In this document: positions 46,142-54,316 of the stretch, one piece after another
Layout: every line of letters begins with the position of its first letter
Position numbering within the stretch: position 1 is the first letter of the stretch
The notes under the pieces: model-generated
Told to the model about the DNA's origin: nothing
The model's input: the letters and a program-made list of their open reading frames with translations, nothing else
Databases searched by the model: none
Translations under genes and position numbers: made by a program
NCBI RefSeq assembly: GCF_947487305.1
Contig: NZ_CANKWH010000005.1
Span: forward strand, 1-64,000
Length of the DNA stretch: 64,000 nucleotides
Direction of reading: 5' to 3'
Source of the DNA: an uncultured Paracoccus sp.
Lineage (GTDB): Bacteria; Pseudomonadota; Alphaproteobacteria; Rhodobacterales; Rhodobacteraceae

Positions 46142-46178
46142 GAAAAAGCAAAGGATCCCGGCCTGTCTGGCCGGGATC
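46142..46178 (-). terminator. Intrinsic terminator of serA
   Basis: On the minus strand a perfect 10-bp stem (GATCCCGGCC, loop of 5, GGCCGGGATC; 46154-46178) is followed by CTTTGCTTTTT. It lies 27 bp beyond the serA stop codon and would separate the serC-serA operon from the downstream phosphatase gene. Confidence 0.85.
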
Positions 46179-46204
46179 GCATCGCTTGGCAAGGCTTCGG
46201 GGCG

Positions 46205-47794
46205 TCAGACCTCGAAATGCAGCGGGCGGGCCTGCAGGAACTTCCCGGTCTTCTCCAGCGCCGCCAGCGCGCTGGCCGGGATCGGCTCGTCCAGATAGAG
46301 GATGGCAATGGCATCGCCATTCGCGGCCGAGCGGCCAAGGGTGAAGTTGGCGATGTTCACCCCCTGCTCGCCCAAGGTCATCCCCAGCGCTCCGATCACC
46401 CCCGGAATGTCCTTGTTGCGGGTATACAGCATGTGCTCGCCCACCTCGGCATCGATATTGATGCCGCGGATCTGGATGAAGCGCGGCTTGCCGTCGCTGA
46501 AAACGGTCCCGGCGATGGACCGCTCACGGTCCGCCGTCACCACGGTCAGCTTGATATAGCCCTCGAAGACGCCGCTCTTGTCCTGCCGCGTGGTCGCCAC
46601 CTGCACGCCGCGTTCCTTGGCCATGACCGGGGCCGAGACCATGTTCACATCCGGGTTGGTGGCCTTCATCACACCCGAGATCACCGCCGCGTTCAGCGCG
46701 TTCAGGTTCATGGTCGAGACGACGCCATCATACAGCACGTTGATCGCCTTGATCGGCTCGCCGGTCATCTGCCCGACAAAGGCACCCAGATGCCCCGCCA
46801 GCTTGATCCACGGCCCCATGACGGCGGCCTCCTCGGCCGTGACCGACGGCATGTTCAGCGCATTCTGCACTGCCCCGGTCAGCAGGTAATCGGCCATCTG
46901 CTCGGCGACCTGCAGGGCCACGTTCTCCTGCGCCTCGGTAGTCGAGGCGCCCAGATGCGGGGTCACGACGACGTTCGGCAAGTTGAAGAGGGGCGAGGCC
47001 GTCGCCGGCTCCTCGGCAAAGACGTCGAAGGCCGCGCCGGCCACGCGACCATCGGTCAGCGCCTCGGCCAGCGCCGCCTCGTCGACCAGCCCGCCGCGGG
47101 CGCAGTTGATGATCCGCACGCCCGGCTTCAGCTTGGCAATGGCCTCGCGCGATAGGATGTTGCGGGTCTTGTCGGTCAGCGGCACGTGGAAGGTAATGAA
47201 ATCTGCCTTGGCCAGCAGCTCGTCCAGCTCGACCTTCTTCACCCCCAGCTCGACCGCGCGCTCTTCCGACAGGAAGGGATCATAGGCCAGCACCTTCATG
47301 TGCAGCCCCAGCGCCCGGTCGATGACGATCGAGCCGATATTGCCCGCGCCGATGACGCCGAGCGTCTTGTTGAACAGCTCGACCCCCATGAAGCGGTTCT
47401 TCTCCCACTTGCCGGCATGGGTCGAGGCCGAAGCCTCGGGCAATTGCCGGGCCACGGCGAACATCATGGCGATGGCGTGCTCGGCGGTAGTGACCGAATT
47501 GCCGAAGGGCGTGTTCATCACGATGACGCCCTTTTTCGAGGCGGCCGGAATATCGACATTGTCGACCCCGATCCCGGCCCGGCCCACGACCTTCAGGTTG
47601 GGCGCACTTTCCAAGAGCTTCTCGGTCACCTTGGTGGCCGAGCGGATCGCCAGCCCGTCATATTGACCGATCACCTCGGCCAGCTTGTCCCTGTCCTTGC
47701 CCAGATCGGGCAGGTAATCGACCTCGACCCCACGGTCGCGGAAGATCTGGACGGCGGTTTCCGACAGCTTGTCCGATACGAGAACCTTCGGCAT
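46205..47794 (-). CDS. serA: D-3-phosphoglycerate dehydrogenase
   Basis: A 529-residue long-form SerA that oxidises 3-phosphoglycerate to 3-phosphohydroxypyruvate, the first step of serine synthesis. The NAD-binding GVIGAGNIGSIV is near residue 145, the catalytic Arg in NCARGGLVDE near 232, His in VVTPHLGASTTEAQ near 282. An intervening domain (about 320-450) and a C-terminal ACT domain ending GVNIANFTLGR and FLQARPLHFEV follow; ACT suggests control by serine. It lies 108 bp downstream of serC on the same strand, with a dispersed repeat/hairpin in between. Confidence 0.96.
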   Translation of the reverse strand: MPKVLVSDKLSETAVQIFRDRGVEVDYLPDLGKDRDKLAEVIGQYDGLAIRSATKVTEKLLESAPNLKVVGRAGIGVDNVDIPAASKKGVIVMNTPFGNSVTTAEHAIAMMFAVARQLPEASASTHAGKWEKNRFMGVELFNKTLGVIGAGNIGSIVIDRALGLHMKVLAYDPFLSEERAVELGVKKVELDELLAKADFITFHVPLTDKTRNILSREAIAKLKPGVRIINCARGGLVDEAALAEALTDGRVAGAAFDVFAEEPATASPLFNLPNVVVTPHLGASTTEAQENVALQVAEQMADYLLTGAVQNALNMPSVTAEEAAVMGPWIKLAGHLGAFVGQMTGEPIKAINVLYDGVVSTMNLNALNAAVISGVMKATNPDVNMVSAPVMAKERGVQVATTRQDKSGVFEGYIKLTVVTADRERSIAGTVFSDGKPRFIQIRGINIDAEVGEHMLYTRNKDIPGVIGALGMTLGEQGVNIANFTLGRSAANGDAIAILYLDEPIPASALAALEKTGKFLQARPLHFEV

Positions 47795-47840
47795 CTCTGT
47801 TATCCTCTCTCCTGCGCCCGGGCCTCTGCCACGCTGGCGC

Positions 47841-47893
47841 GTTCATCTTGGTGAAAATATCCCGGGGGTCCGGGGGCTGGCCCCCGGCCCTGA
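47841..47893. repeat. Rhodobacterales-type intergenic hairpin repeat
   Basis: The segment has a GTTCATCTTGGTGAAAATAT part followed by CCCGGGGGTC and a perfect inverted repeat CCGGGGG-CTGG-CCCCCGG (47870-47887). Read on the minus strand it resembles a terminator-like element common between genes of Rhodobacterales. It separates serC from serA and might attenuate readthrough. The family assignment is from memory of similar intergenic sequences. Confidence 0.5.
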
Positions 47894-47902
47894 CTTAGGT
47901 GC

Positions 47903-49048
<1,146 letters not shown>

Positions 49049-49064
49049 GGCTAGCCTTCCAGCT

Positions 49065-49087
49065 AAAAGCCCCTCGTTGGGGAGGGG
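49065..49087 (-). terminator. Attenuator terminator upstream of serC
   Basis: On the minus strand CCCCTC, loop CCCAAC, GAGGGG and then CTTTT form a typical intrinsic terminator ending 17 bases before the serC ATG. Its position in the 5' leader, not after a gene, indicates attenuation of serC-serA. Confidence 0.7.
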
Positions 49088-49108
49088 TGTCCCGCTGCGG
49101 GGCATACG
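49073..49108. repeat. Imperfect repeat, copy A (serC leader)
   Basis: CTCGTTGGGGAGGGGTGTCCC followed by GGGGCATAC here is matched at 54180-54217 by CTCGTTGGGAGGGGTGTCCC and GGGGCACATAC. It overlaps the attenuator of serC. It may be a dispersed intergenic repeat or the outcome of the island's insertion between serC and serB. Confidence 0.45.
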
Positions 49109-49200
49109 CTTCCCCTGAAAATACTGCAATAGACAAAGAGTCTTACCATGCAGGTTCGAGCAGCTTCCTGCAGAACGATGCAGGAACGGATGGGAACTAT

Positions 49201-49221
49201 CCGCACAAAATCAGCACAGTC
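49201..49221 (+). repeat. Candidate attachment repeat, left copy
   Basis: CCGCACAAAA-TCA-GCACAGTC. It matches the right copy at 54100-54120 at 19 of 21 positions, both mismatches in the central three bases. It sits directly upstream of the serC leader RNA. Confidence 0.55.
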
Positions 49222-49224
49222 TGT

Positions 49225-49593
49225 TCCGGGGACGTTCTCGCCGAAAACGAAAACCCCGACGCGCTGGCGGGCGCAATCGGGGCTGATCTGCATTCGTGGT
49301 TCGAATGGATCGACGATAACACGCGGCGGGAATCGGCGGCAAGGGCATTGTCCCGCGCCGTGGCCGATTGCGACCCGACCGACCGGCTGCCCTTTCTAGA
49401 ATTGATGATCGAGGCTTTGCGCCCCGGTCAGCCGCTGCCGATCTTCAGCGCGATCATGACCGAGGCGCGGGAATGGGCGGCATGGGCCAGCCGTGCCGAG
49501 CTGAAAGCCTTCTGCCTCGCCAGCTATGAGGCGATGAGCGGGCCGGATCAGGCGGCGTTCCTCGGGCATCTGGATCGGAGGGCGGCGGCATGA
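49225..49593 (+). pseudogene. Island hypothetical gene, 5' end uncertain or lost
   Basis: The coding-like part runs from about 49225 to the stop at 49593 and includes HSWFEWIDDNTRRESAARAL, RLPFLELMIEALRPG and REWAAWASRAELKAFCLASY. The only in-frame upstream start before the coding part is a GTG at 49087, which would force the protein through the serC leader; the translated leader has no protein character. An internal TTG (near 49349) would give about 81 residues. The start may therefore have been lost at the island boundary. No function recognised. Confidence 0.45.
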
Positions 49594-49841
49594 ATACCAG
49601 CGCACTGCGACCCGTCGATGAACTGCTGTGGAGCTGCCCGACCGTCTGCAAGGCGGCAACCAACGAATGGGCCAAGGGCTTTGCCAGATCCATCGCGAGC
49701 CAATCGCGGCGACGGAATTGGACGCCCAGCCCGAAACAGCACGCGCTCATGCACCGCATGGTCAGCGAGCTTTACCAGACGCGCGGCCGCGTGAGCGGCG
49801 GGGCCGATGATGGCCCGGATATGGACCTGATCGAAACCTGA
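49590..49841 (+). CDS. Small island protein of unknown function
   Basis: An 83-residue protein starting with an ATG that overlaps the previous stop (ATGA). It contains NEWAKGFARSIASQSRRRNW, then PSPKQHALMHRMVSELYQ, a pattern found in small hypothetical proteins of phage-like islands in Rhodobacterales. It ends with an acidic tail (DDGPDMDLIET). The role is unknown. Confidence 0.5.
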   Translation: MNTSALRPVDELLWSCPTVCKAATNEWAKGFARSIASQSRRRNWTPSPKQHALMHRMVSELYQTRGRVSGGADDGPDMDLIET

Positions 49842-50337
49842 GCCGCCCTGTCCCCGTGCCTCGGGCGCGGTGCGGGGGCGTCAACTCACCGAAGCAGACC
49901 GGACGCCGAGCCGGGCATATTCCACCATCCGCCCTAGCTTCTGACCGCCGAGCGAAATCAGCGGGGAATACAGACCTGGGGTCTACCCCAACCCGGCAGG
50001 GAACCGGCACCTTCTAGGCCCTGCCAGAAACGCGACACAGAACCCACCGGCGGGATACCGCGCCAATGCGGCACGGAAAGACGACCGGGGACTGGCAAAG
50101 CCGAGATACGCCGAATGAGCGCGTGAGGCCGAGCCGGGGCAGGATCAAAGCCTGCGGGACAGCGGCTGGCCCTCGATACCGGGCATCGCGTGGATACAGG
50201 TCATGGCCGCAGCGCCGCGAAGGTCTGTCCCCTGCATGTCGGGGGGACAGTAGCGGGGGCCGGCTCAACGCCAAAACTCAGTTGCGAATGATTCTCAACT
50301 AGACTATCGTTATGTTATCACATTTTACCGGAAGCCA
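49842..50337. other. Island intergenic region without recognised gene
   Basis: About 500 bp rich in G and C with scattered short frames, none with recognisable protein character. The last 45 bases (about 50280-50325) are markedly AT-rich (TTCTCAACTAG to TGTTATCACATTTTACCGG) and could hold a promoter for the head genes. The stretch may contain remnants of small terminase or HNH genes too decayed to identify. Confidence 0.4.
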
Positions 50338-50892
50338 ATGAACACGACCCGCACCCCGATCAGCTTGGCAGCACCTTACGTCCTGGCAGACGTGAAGCTT
50401 TATGCTCATGTCGATAGCGACTTCGAGGATAGCGCCATTGCCCGCATGGCCGACACTGCGGCGCGCGAGATCGAGGCGCATTGCGGGCTGGCCTTGCTGG
50501 CACAGGCGATCACCGTCACGCTGGGCGCATGGTGCTGCCGTATCCCCCTGCCCATCGGCCCGATCTGGACCGAGGGGCTTGCCGATCATCCGATCACCGT
50601 TGAACTGGTGGATGCAGCGGGCAACGTGACGCCGCACCCGGCGGGCTGGTGGATCGAGGGCGGGCGCTATCCGGTCATCAGTCTGACCAGCACCGGACAG
50701 GGCGAGCAACTGCGCATCACCTATCCCGCAGGCTATGGCATGGATGCCGACAGCATCCCGGCTGACCTGCAACTGGCGATCAACGATCAAGCTGCACAGG
50801 TCTTTGACCAGCGGGGGGCGCATGAGGGCAAGCAAGGGTTGTCAGTCGCTGCGGCGCGCATCGCGGCGCGGCATCGGCGGGTTGCGCTATGA
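50338..50892 (+). CDS. Phage head-tail connector (gp6/phiE125 gp8-like)
   Basis: A 184-residue protein. YVLADVKLYAHVDSDFEDSAIARMADTAAREIEAHCG at the N terminus and LRITYPAGYGMDADSIPADLQLAINDQAAQVFDQRG near residue 125 follow the gp6-like connector family, where the early part resembles VK..LRVD...DD..I...I..A...VE..TG and the later part IP..L..AIL..VA. It forms a ring at the portal vertex in functional phages. It reads without interruption, unlike its neighbours, and overlaps the terminase start by four bases. Confidence 0.75.
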   Translation: MNTTRTPISLAAPYVLADVKLYAHVDSDFEDSAIARMADTAAREIEAHCGLALLAQAITVTLGAWCCRIPLPIGPIWTEGLADHPITVELVDAAGNVTPHPAGWWIEGGRYPVISLTSTGQGEQLRITYPAGYGMDADSIPADLQLAINDQAAQVFDQRGAHEGKQGLSVAAARIAARHRRVAL

Positions 50893-51833
50893 CGGCGGTG
50901 CAGGTGAAGCGCGAGCGGCAGGCCGGATCTGGTCCCAATGCCCGGAAAGCGATTGTGCCGGTGGACCGGCGGCTGAGTGTTCCGCTCTCTTTCCCGACCA
51001 CGGAAATGGCCGATCTGGCGATTGCCTTTCTCGAAACCCTGAAAATTCCGGAGGGGAAAAAGGCCGGGGAACCGCTCAAGCTGGACGAGTTTCAGAAGCG
51101 GTTCGTGCGCGGCGCGCTGGCCGAGGGTGTCATGGTGGCCTGTCTGTCGATCGGCAGGGGCAATGCCAAGACCGCGCTTTCTGCCGGGTTGGCGCTGGGC
51201 GCGTTGAAAGGCGTCTGGGACAATCAGCCCAAGCGCGAAATCCTCTTTGCCGCACGAAACCGCGATCAGGCCAAGACCGCGTTTCAGTTTCTGGTCGGCT
51301 TCATCGAGGGGCTGCCCGAGGATGAACAGGAACAATTTCTGATCCGGCGCGGCAGCAAGTTGGAGGTCGAATATTCGGGCAATGGCGGCGGGCTGGCGCG
51401 CTGCATTGCGGCTGATGGCAAATCGATCCTCGGCGGCGCGCCGACGCTGGCCCTGATGGATGAACGCGCGGCTTGGGAACGGGAGAAGGGTGACAATCTC
51501 GAAAACGCGATCCTCTAAGGCCTCGGCAAGCGCGATGGCCGGGCGCTGATCATCTCGACCAGTGCGCCGGATGACGCCAACACCTTTTCCCGCTGGATGG
51601 ATGAACCCCCGCCCGGAACCTATGTGCAGGAACATCGGCCCGCTTTCGGGTTGCCTGCCGATGATCTGGCCTCGCTGCTGGAAGCGAACCCCGGCGCGGT
51701 CGAGGGCATCGGCTCAACCTCGGAATGGCTGGTTGCGCAGGCCAAGCGCGCGATTGCGCGGGGCGGTTCGGCGCTGGCATCCTTCCGCAACCTCAACCGC
51801 AATGAACGGGTCTCGACCGAAGATCGCAGCGTT
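50889..51833 (+). pseudogene. Phage terminase large subunit, interrupted and truncated
   Basis: The N-terminal 209 residues are open to a TAA at 51516-51518. They include VACLSIGRGNAKTALSAGLAL (a Walker A-like region, near residue 80) and LALMDERAAWE with a Walker B-like acidic site. The same frame continues beyond the stop with recognisable terminase sequence (RALIISTSAPDDANTFSRWMD, then VQEHRP), so the stop is a point lesion. The frame is then lost at about 51820-51835, where capsid sequence in another frame begins. The nuclease domain is therefore missing. The start overlaps the connector gene. Confidence 0.8.
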
Positions 51834-52050
51834 CGCGATCAGCAACGTGATCCCCGACGCGACCGCGATCATGACCGCCAATGTGCAGGGCATCGCGCCC
51901 GGCTATCTCGGCCTCTATGGCGGGGTGGACCTGATCCGTGATCCCTACACCAAGGCGGGCAGCGGGGCGCTTGTCCTGACCGGGCTTGTCACGGCTGACT
52001 TTACCGTGCCGCGCGGGCTGCAAACCCGCATCCTGACGGGCATCGTCTGA
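51820..52050 (+). pseudogene. Phage major capsid protein, C-terminal fragment (HK97 type)
   Basis: About 76 codons ending TGA at 52048-52050. GYLGLYGGVDLIRDPYTKAGSG and VTADFTVPRGLQTRIL are the C-terminal signature of HK97-fold capsid proteins. The fragment is joined directly to terminase sequence in a different frame, so a deletion has removed the portal and most of the capsid gene. The stop overlaps the ATG of the protease fragment. Confidence 0.75.
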
Positions 52051-52282
52051 TGCTGTGGGGGGCGTCAACCGGCGCGCTGGAACTGCGCAGCGAGGGCGGG
52101 GAAACCCGCCTGCGAGCGACGTTCCCCTATGGCGCAGAGACGGAACTGGCACCGGGGCGGCGCGAGGTTATCGCCGCCGGTGCCTTTGCTGACCGGATCG
52201 AGGCGGGCGAGGACATTCACCTGCTGGCCGGTCACGACTATGCCAAGCCCCTCGCATCACGCGCGGCGGGCAAGGCCCTGCC
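52050..52282 (+). pseudogene. HK97-family prohead protease, N-terminal fragment
   Basis: The first 75 or so residues, LELRSEGGETRLRATFPYGAET, REVIAAGAFADRIEAGEDIHLLAGHDYAKPLASR, match the start of HK97-family prohead proteases. The catalytic His probably corresponds to GHDYAKPLASR, but the later active-site residues are missing. After KA the protease resemblance ends and another gene's C terminus follows in a different frame. The open frame itself continues to 52382 with no protease character. Confidence 0.7.
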
Positions 52283-52396
52283 GACGTTATCGCCAAGGTC
52301 ATCGCCTACACTACCTTTGGCGAGGTCGGGCTGCCGGACCATATGCAGAGGCCGGACCTTTGGGCGGAGGCCCGCGCGCTGATCGGTAACGCATGA
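52283..52396 (+). pseudogene. Unidentified phage gene, C-terminal fragment
   Basis: Thirty-seven codons before TGA at 52394-52396, reading DVIAKVIAYTTFGEVGLP then DHMQRPDLWAEARALIGNA. The frame differs from the preceding protease fragment, so this is the far side of a second deletion. The source gene was not recognised. Confidence 0.4.
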
Positions 52397-52490
52397 TGCA
52401 GATCGCCCGCGATCATACAGGTTGCGGGCGGAACCACTTGCAAATTACCAGAGCTGTGCTATCCTCTGGAAATCAACAAGAGGAATGGCG

Positions 52491-52970
52491 ATGACTTCCT
52501 ACCCCACAAAAAGCGACCTGCTGGCGACCACCAAACTGGCCTGCGAGATCGCGAATATCAACGCGGATCGCTTCAATGAGGCGGTTCATGCCAACTTCTA
52601 CCCCTGCGCACCCAAGACCACGCCGGGCAAGGCGCGCACCTTCGATGTGGACGACATTGTGGCGCTGCGGCTGTATCAGCGATCCATGGATGCCGGAATG
52701 AGCGCAGCGGCTGCGGGCGAGAAAGCGTGCAAGGTTCGCGAATTTATGCAGGCCAACCCCGATGCATCGCGCGTTTACATCATCTCGACCGACTTCAAGG
52801 TGCTGGACTATTTCCTGCCTGATTGGGACGTGAAGCAGGACTTGATCAAGATCAACGCAACTCAGGCTATCGACGTGATCGGTTTTGAAATGATTGATCT
52901 CGATTGGCACCGTGTCCGTGCGGTGCACTACATCACAGAGGCCGACAAGCGCCGGGTTGTGGGCGACTGA
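52491..52970 (+). CDS. Island DNA-binding protein (MerR-type HTH-like)
   Basis: A 159-residue protein. The N-terminal half has KLACEIANINADRFNEAVHA, followed by KARTFDVDDIVALRLYQRSMDAGMSAAAAGEKA, resembling a MerR-like winged helix region. The rest (RVYIISTDFKVLDYFLPD) has no recognised domain. AAGAGGA precedes; the second ATG (52491) has better spacing than that at 52485. It precedes an excisionase-like gene and the integrase, suggesting control of the island's integration or expression. Confidence 0.55.
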   Translation: MTSYPTKSDLLATTKLACEIANINADRFNEAVHANFYPCAPKTTPGKARTFDVDDIVALRLYQRSMDAGMSAAAAGEKACKVREFMQANPDASRVYIISTDFKVLDYFLPDWDVKQDLIKINATQAIDVIGFEMIDLDWHRVRAVHYITEADKRRVVGD

Positions 52971-52973
52971 TCC

Positions 52974-53318
52974 ATGACGATCCTTCCCGCGCATACGACC
53001 CCCGCCGAACTGGCCGCCCAATGGGGCGCGTCGGAACGGGCGCTGCGGGCTAAGGCGCGGGAAATCGGCGCTTGCCGGGAATTGGGCAAGACTATGATTC
53101 TGCTGGAACACGATGTTCAACAGCTTCTGGAGGCTATGCGACCATGCCCCTCTCGCTCCACAAACGCGGCAACATCTGGCACGTCCGAGGCACCGTTGCT
53201 GGCCGTGAAATCCGTCGAAGTGCGCAAACGTCTGACAAAAAAATCGCCGAACGCTTCAAAGCCGAAATCGAAGCCCGAGCGTGGCAACGTCGTTTCGATG
53301 GACCGGGCGCGGGGCTGA
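52974..53318 (+). CDS. HTH protein, excisionase-like
   Basis: A 114-residue frame starting three bases after the preceding stop. Residues 8-60 (TTPAELAAQWGASERALRAKAREIGACRELGKTMILLEHDVQQLLEAM) look like an excisionase-type or HTH_17 winged helix. The remainder overlaps the integrase 5' end for about 175 bp and is basic and low in order. Small DNA-binding proteins overlapping an integrase are common in such islands and typically act as recombination directionality factors. Confidence 0.6.
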   Translation: MTILPAHTTPAELAAQWGASERALRAKAREIGACRELGKTMILLEHDVQQLLEAMRPCPSRSTNAATSGTSEAPLLAVKSVEVRKRLTKKSPNASKPKSKPERGNVVSMDRARG

Positions 53319-54172
53319 CGATGGCGCAGGTGTTCAACGAATATTTGGATGCCGACAAGTCCGAACGGTTCCTTCTCAAGCTCGTTGACCATTGGGGCGA
53401 TACGCTGGTTGAGGACATCTTTCCCGAGACGATCCGCAAGGCGGCAAGGCTGATCTATCCCAATGCCAGCGAGCCGACCTGGAATCGGCAGGTGATCAAG
53501 CCGACACAGGCAGCTATCAATCATGCGGCCGGGCTTGGCCTGTGTCGCCGGATTTCTGTGAAGCGATACGAAGAAAACCCGGCGGAAAAGACTCCTGCAA
53601 CAGTCGAGTGGGTTCTGGCTTTCAACGAACAGGCCATTGAGGACGGCTTGCCGCATCTGGGCGCTCTGTGTCTGTTCATGTTCGGCACGGGCGCACGGGT
53701 TGGCGAAAGCTGCCGGATGCGCTGGAACGACATAGATCTGGATGGCCGAACCGCGAAGCTTTACCTGTTCAATCCGAAGCCTTGGGACCGCACGGCCCAT
53801 TTGCCGCCCGAAGTCCTTGCCGCGCTGGCAAACCTGCCGACCAACCGAAACCCGGATGAATTGGTCTTTGACTATACCGGGCGCGGAAGCCTGCGGGGCG
53901 CGTGGAACAATGTCTGCAAGCGCGCCGGCATCGACCGATTGACCCCACATTGCTGCCGGCATGGCTTCGCCACCACGATGCTACAAGCGGGCTTTGATGT
54001 GAAAACCGTCGCAGACATGGGCGGCTGGAAGGACGCAACGACGGTCCTGCGCACCTATGCTCACGCGATAAAGGACAAGACCGTGACGGACGCGCTCTTC
54101 CGCACAAAACCCGCACAGTCCAAAATTCAGAAGATTTCAACTAGCAGAAAAGAAAGGAAAAATCAGGCATGA
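53144..54172 (+). CDS. Tyrosine recombinase (integrase)
   Basis: A 342-residue phage-type integrase. The N-terminal arm-binding region starts LSLHKRGNIWHVRGTVAGREIRRS. The catalytic domain has Arg in FGTGARVGESCRMRW near residue 190, His-x2-Arg in LTPHCCRHGFATTML near 272, Trp in MGGWKDATTVL, and Tyr in LRTYAHA near 308. GGAGG lies 11 bases upstream of the ATG at 53144. The candidate right attachment repeat (54100-54120) lies in the 3' end of this gene, so the last 17 codons may come from flanking DNA. Confidence 0.88.
   Translation: MPLSLHKRGNIWHVRGTVAGREIRRSAQTSDKKIAERFKAEIEARAWQRRFDGPGAGLTMAQVFNEYLDADKSERFLLKLVDHWGDTLVEDIFPETIRKAARLIYPNASEPTWNRQVIKPTQAAINHAAGLGLCRRISVKRYEENPAEKTPATVEWVLAFNEQAIEDGLPHLGALCLFMFGTGARVGESCRMRWNDIDLDGRTAKLYLFNPKPWDRTAHLPPEVLAALANLPTNRNPDELVFDYTGRGSLRGAWNNVCKRAGIDRLTPHCCRHGFATTMLQAGFDVKTVADMGGWKDATTVLRTYAHAIKDKTVTDALFRTKPAQSKIQKISTSRKERKNQA
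54100..54120 (+). repeat. Candidate attachment repeat, right copy
   Basis: CCGCACAAAA-CCC-GCACAGTC within the 3' end of the integrase gene. See the left copy at 49201-49221. Confidence 0.55.
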
Positions 54173-54179
54173 CGTTCGC

Positions 54180-54217
54180 CTCTCGTTGGGAGGGGTGTCC
54201 CAAGGGGGCACATACAG
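54180..54217. repeat. Imperfect repeat, copy B (upstream of serB)
   Basis: It resembles the serC attenuator region (49073-49108) with one indel in CTCGTTGG(G)GAGGGGTGTCCC and a shared GGGGCA..TAC tail. Here the hairpin is weaker (stem CCTC/GAGG). It lies between the integrase and serB and may be a dispersed repeat. Confidence 0.4.
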
Positions 54218-54316
54218 CGCCGCGCCGCACTGGCGCATGAAGAAAGTTTCGCATAAAGCCGGCCTCGCCGCTTTCCCGTCATCCGTGGCGCCCTCTGCCG
54301 CAAGAAAGGTTCGTCC

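Larger units (their letters stand above)
49065..49190 (-). ncRNA. serC leader RNA (serC motif-like) with attenuator
   Basis: On the minus strand, a TTCCTGCA-TGCAGGAA hairpin (49165-49172 with 49179-49186) competes with a TGCAGG-CCTGCA hairpin (49149-49154 with 49167-49172), because both use the same arm. Downstream a short CCCGC-T-GCGGG hairpin (49091-49101) and then an intrinsic terminator precede the serC ribosome binding site. Position directly upstream of a serC-serA operon and the general layout match the serC RNA motif known from Alphaproteobacteria. A ligand is not established, and the match was not tested with a covariance model. Confidence 0.6.
49201..54120. mobile_element. Decayed phage-derived integrative island between serC and serB
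   Basis: The segment is bounded by a 21-bp imperfect direct repeat (49201-49221 and 54100-54120) and contains a tyrosine integrase, two HTH-type genes, phage head genes in pieces and small hypothetical genes. serC and serB flank it and are expected to lie close together without it. Head genes in order are connector, terminase large subunit (with an internal stop), capsid C terminus, protease N terminus; portal and tail genes are absent. It cannot be mobile as packaged phage on its own. The boundaries are inferred from the repeat; the integrase gene itself ends at 54172, just outside the right copy. Confidence 0.7.

Noticed and set aside
49087..49224. GTG-initiated extension of the first island gene
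   Set aside because: It would translate the serC leader hairpins and the attachment repeat; this part has no protein character.
50066..50302. Plus-strand frame of 78 codons between island genes
   Set aside because: It has no family resemblance, an arginine-rich random look and no clear start signal.
50285..50305. ATGATTCTCA, resembling half of an iron-regulator (Fur-like) box
   Set aside because: It lies upstream of a decayed phage connector gene, only part of the consensus is present and no iron-related gene is near.
49195..54130. A serC promoter split by the island, with a -35-like element from the right flank and a -10-like element at 49195-49200
   Set aside because: The spacing works if the island is removed, but the -35 match is poor, so this is not strong enough to report as a promoter.
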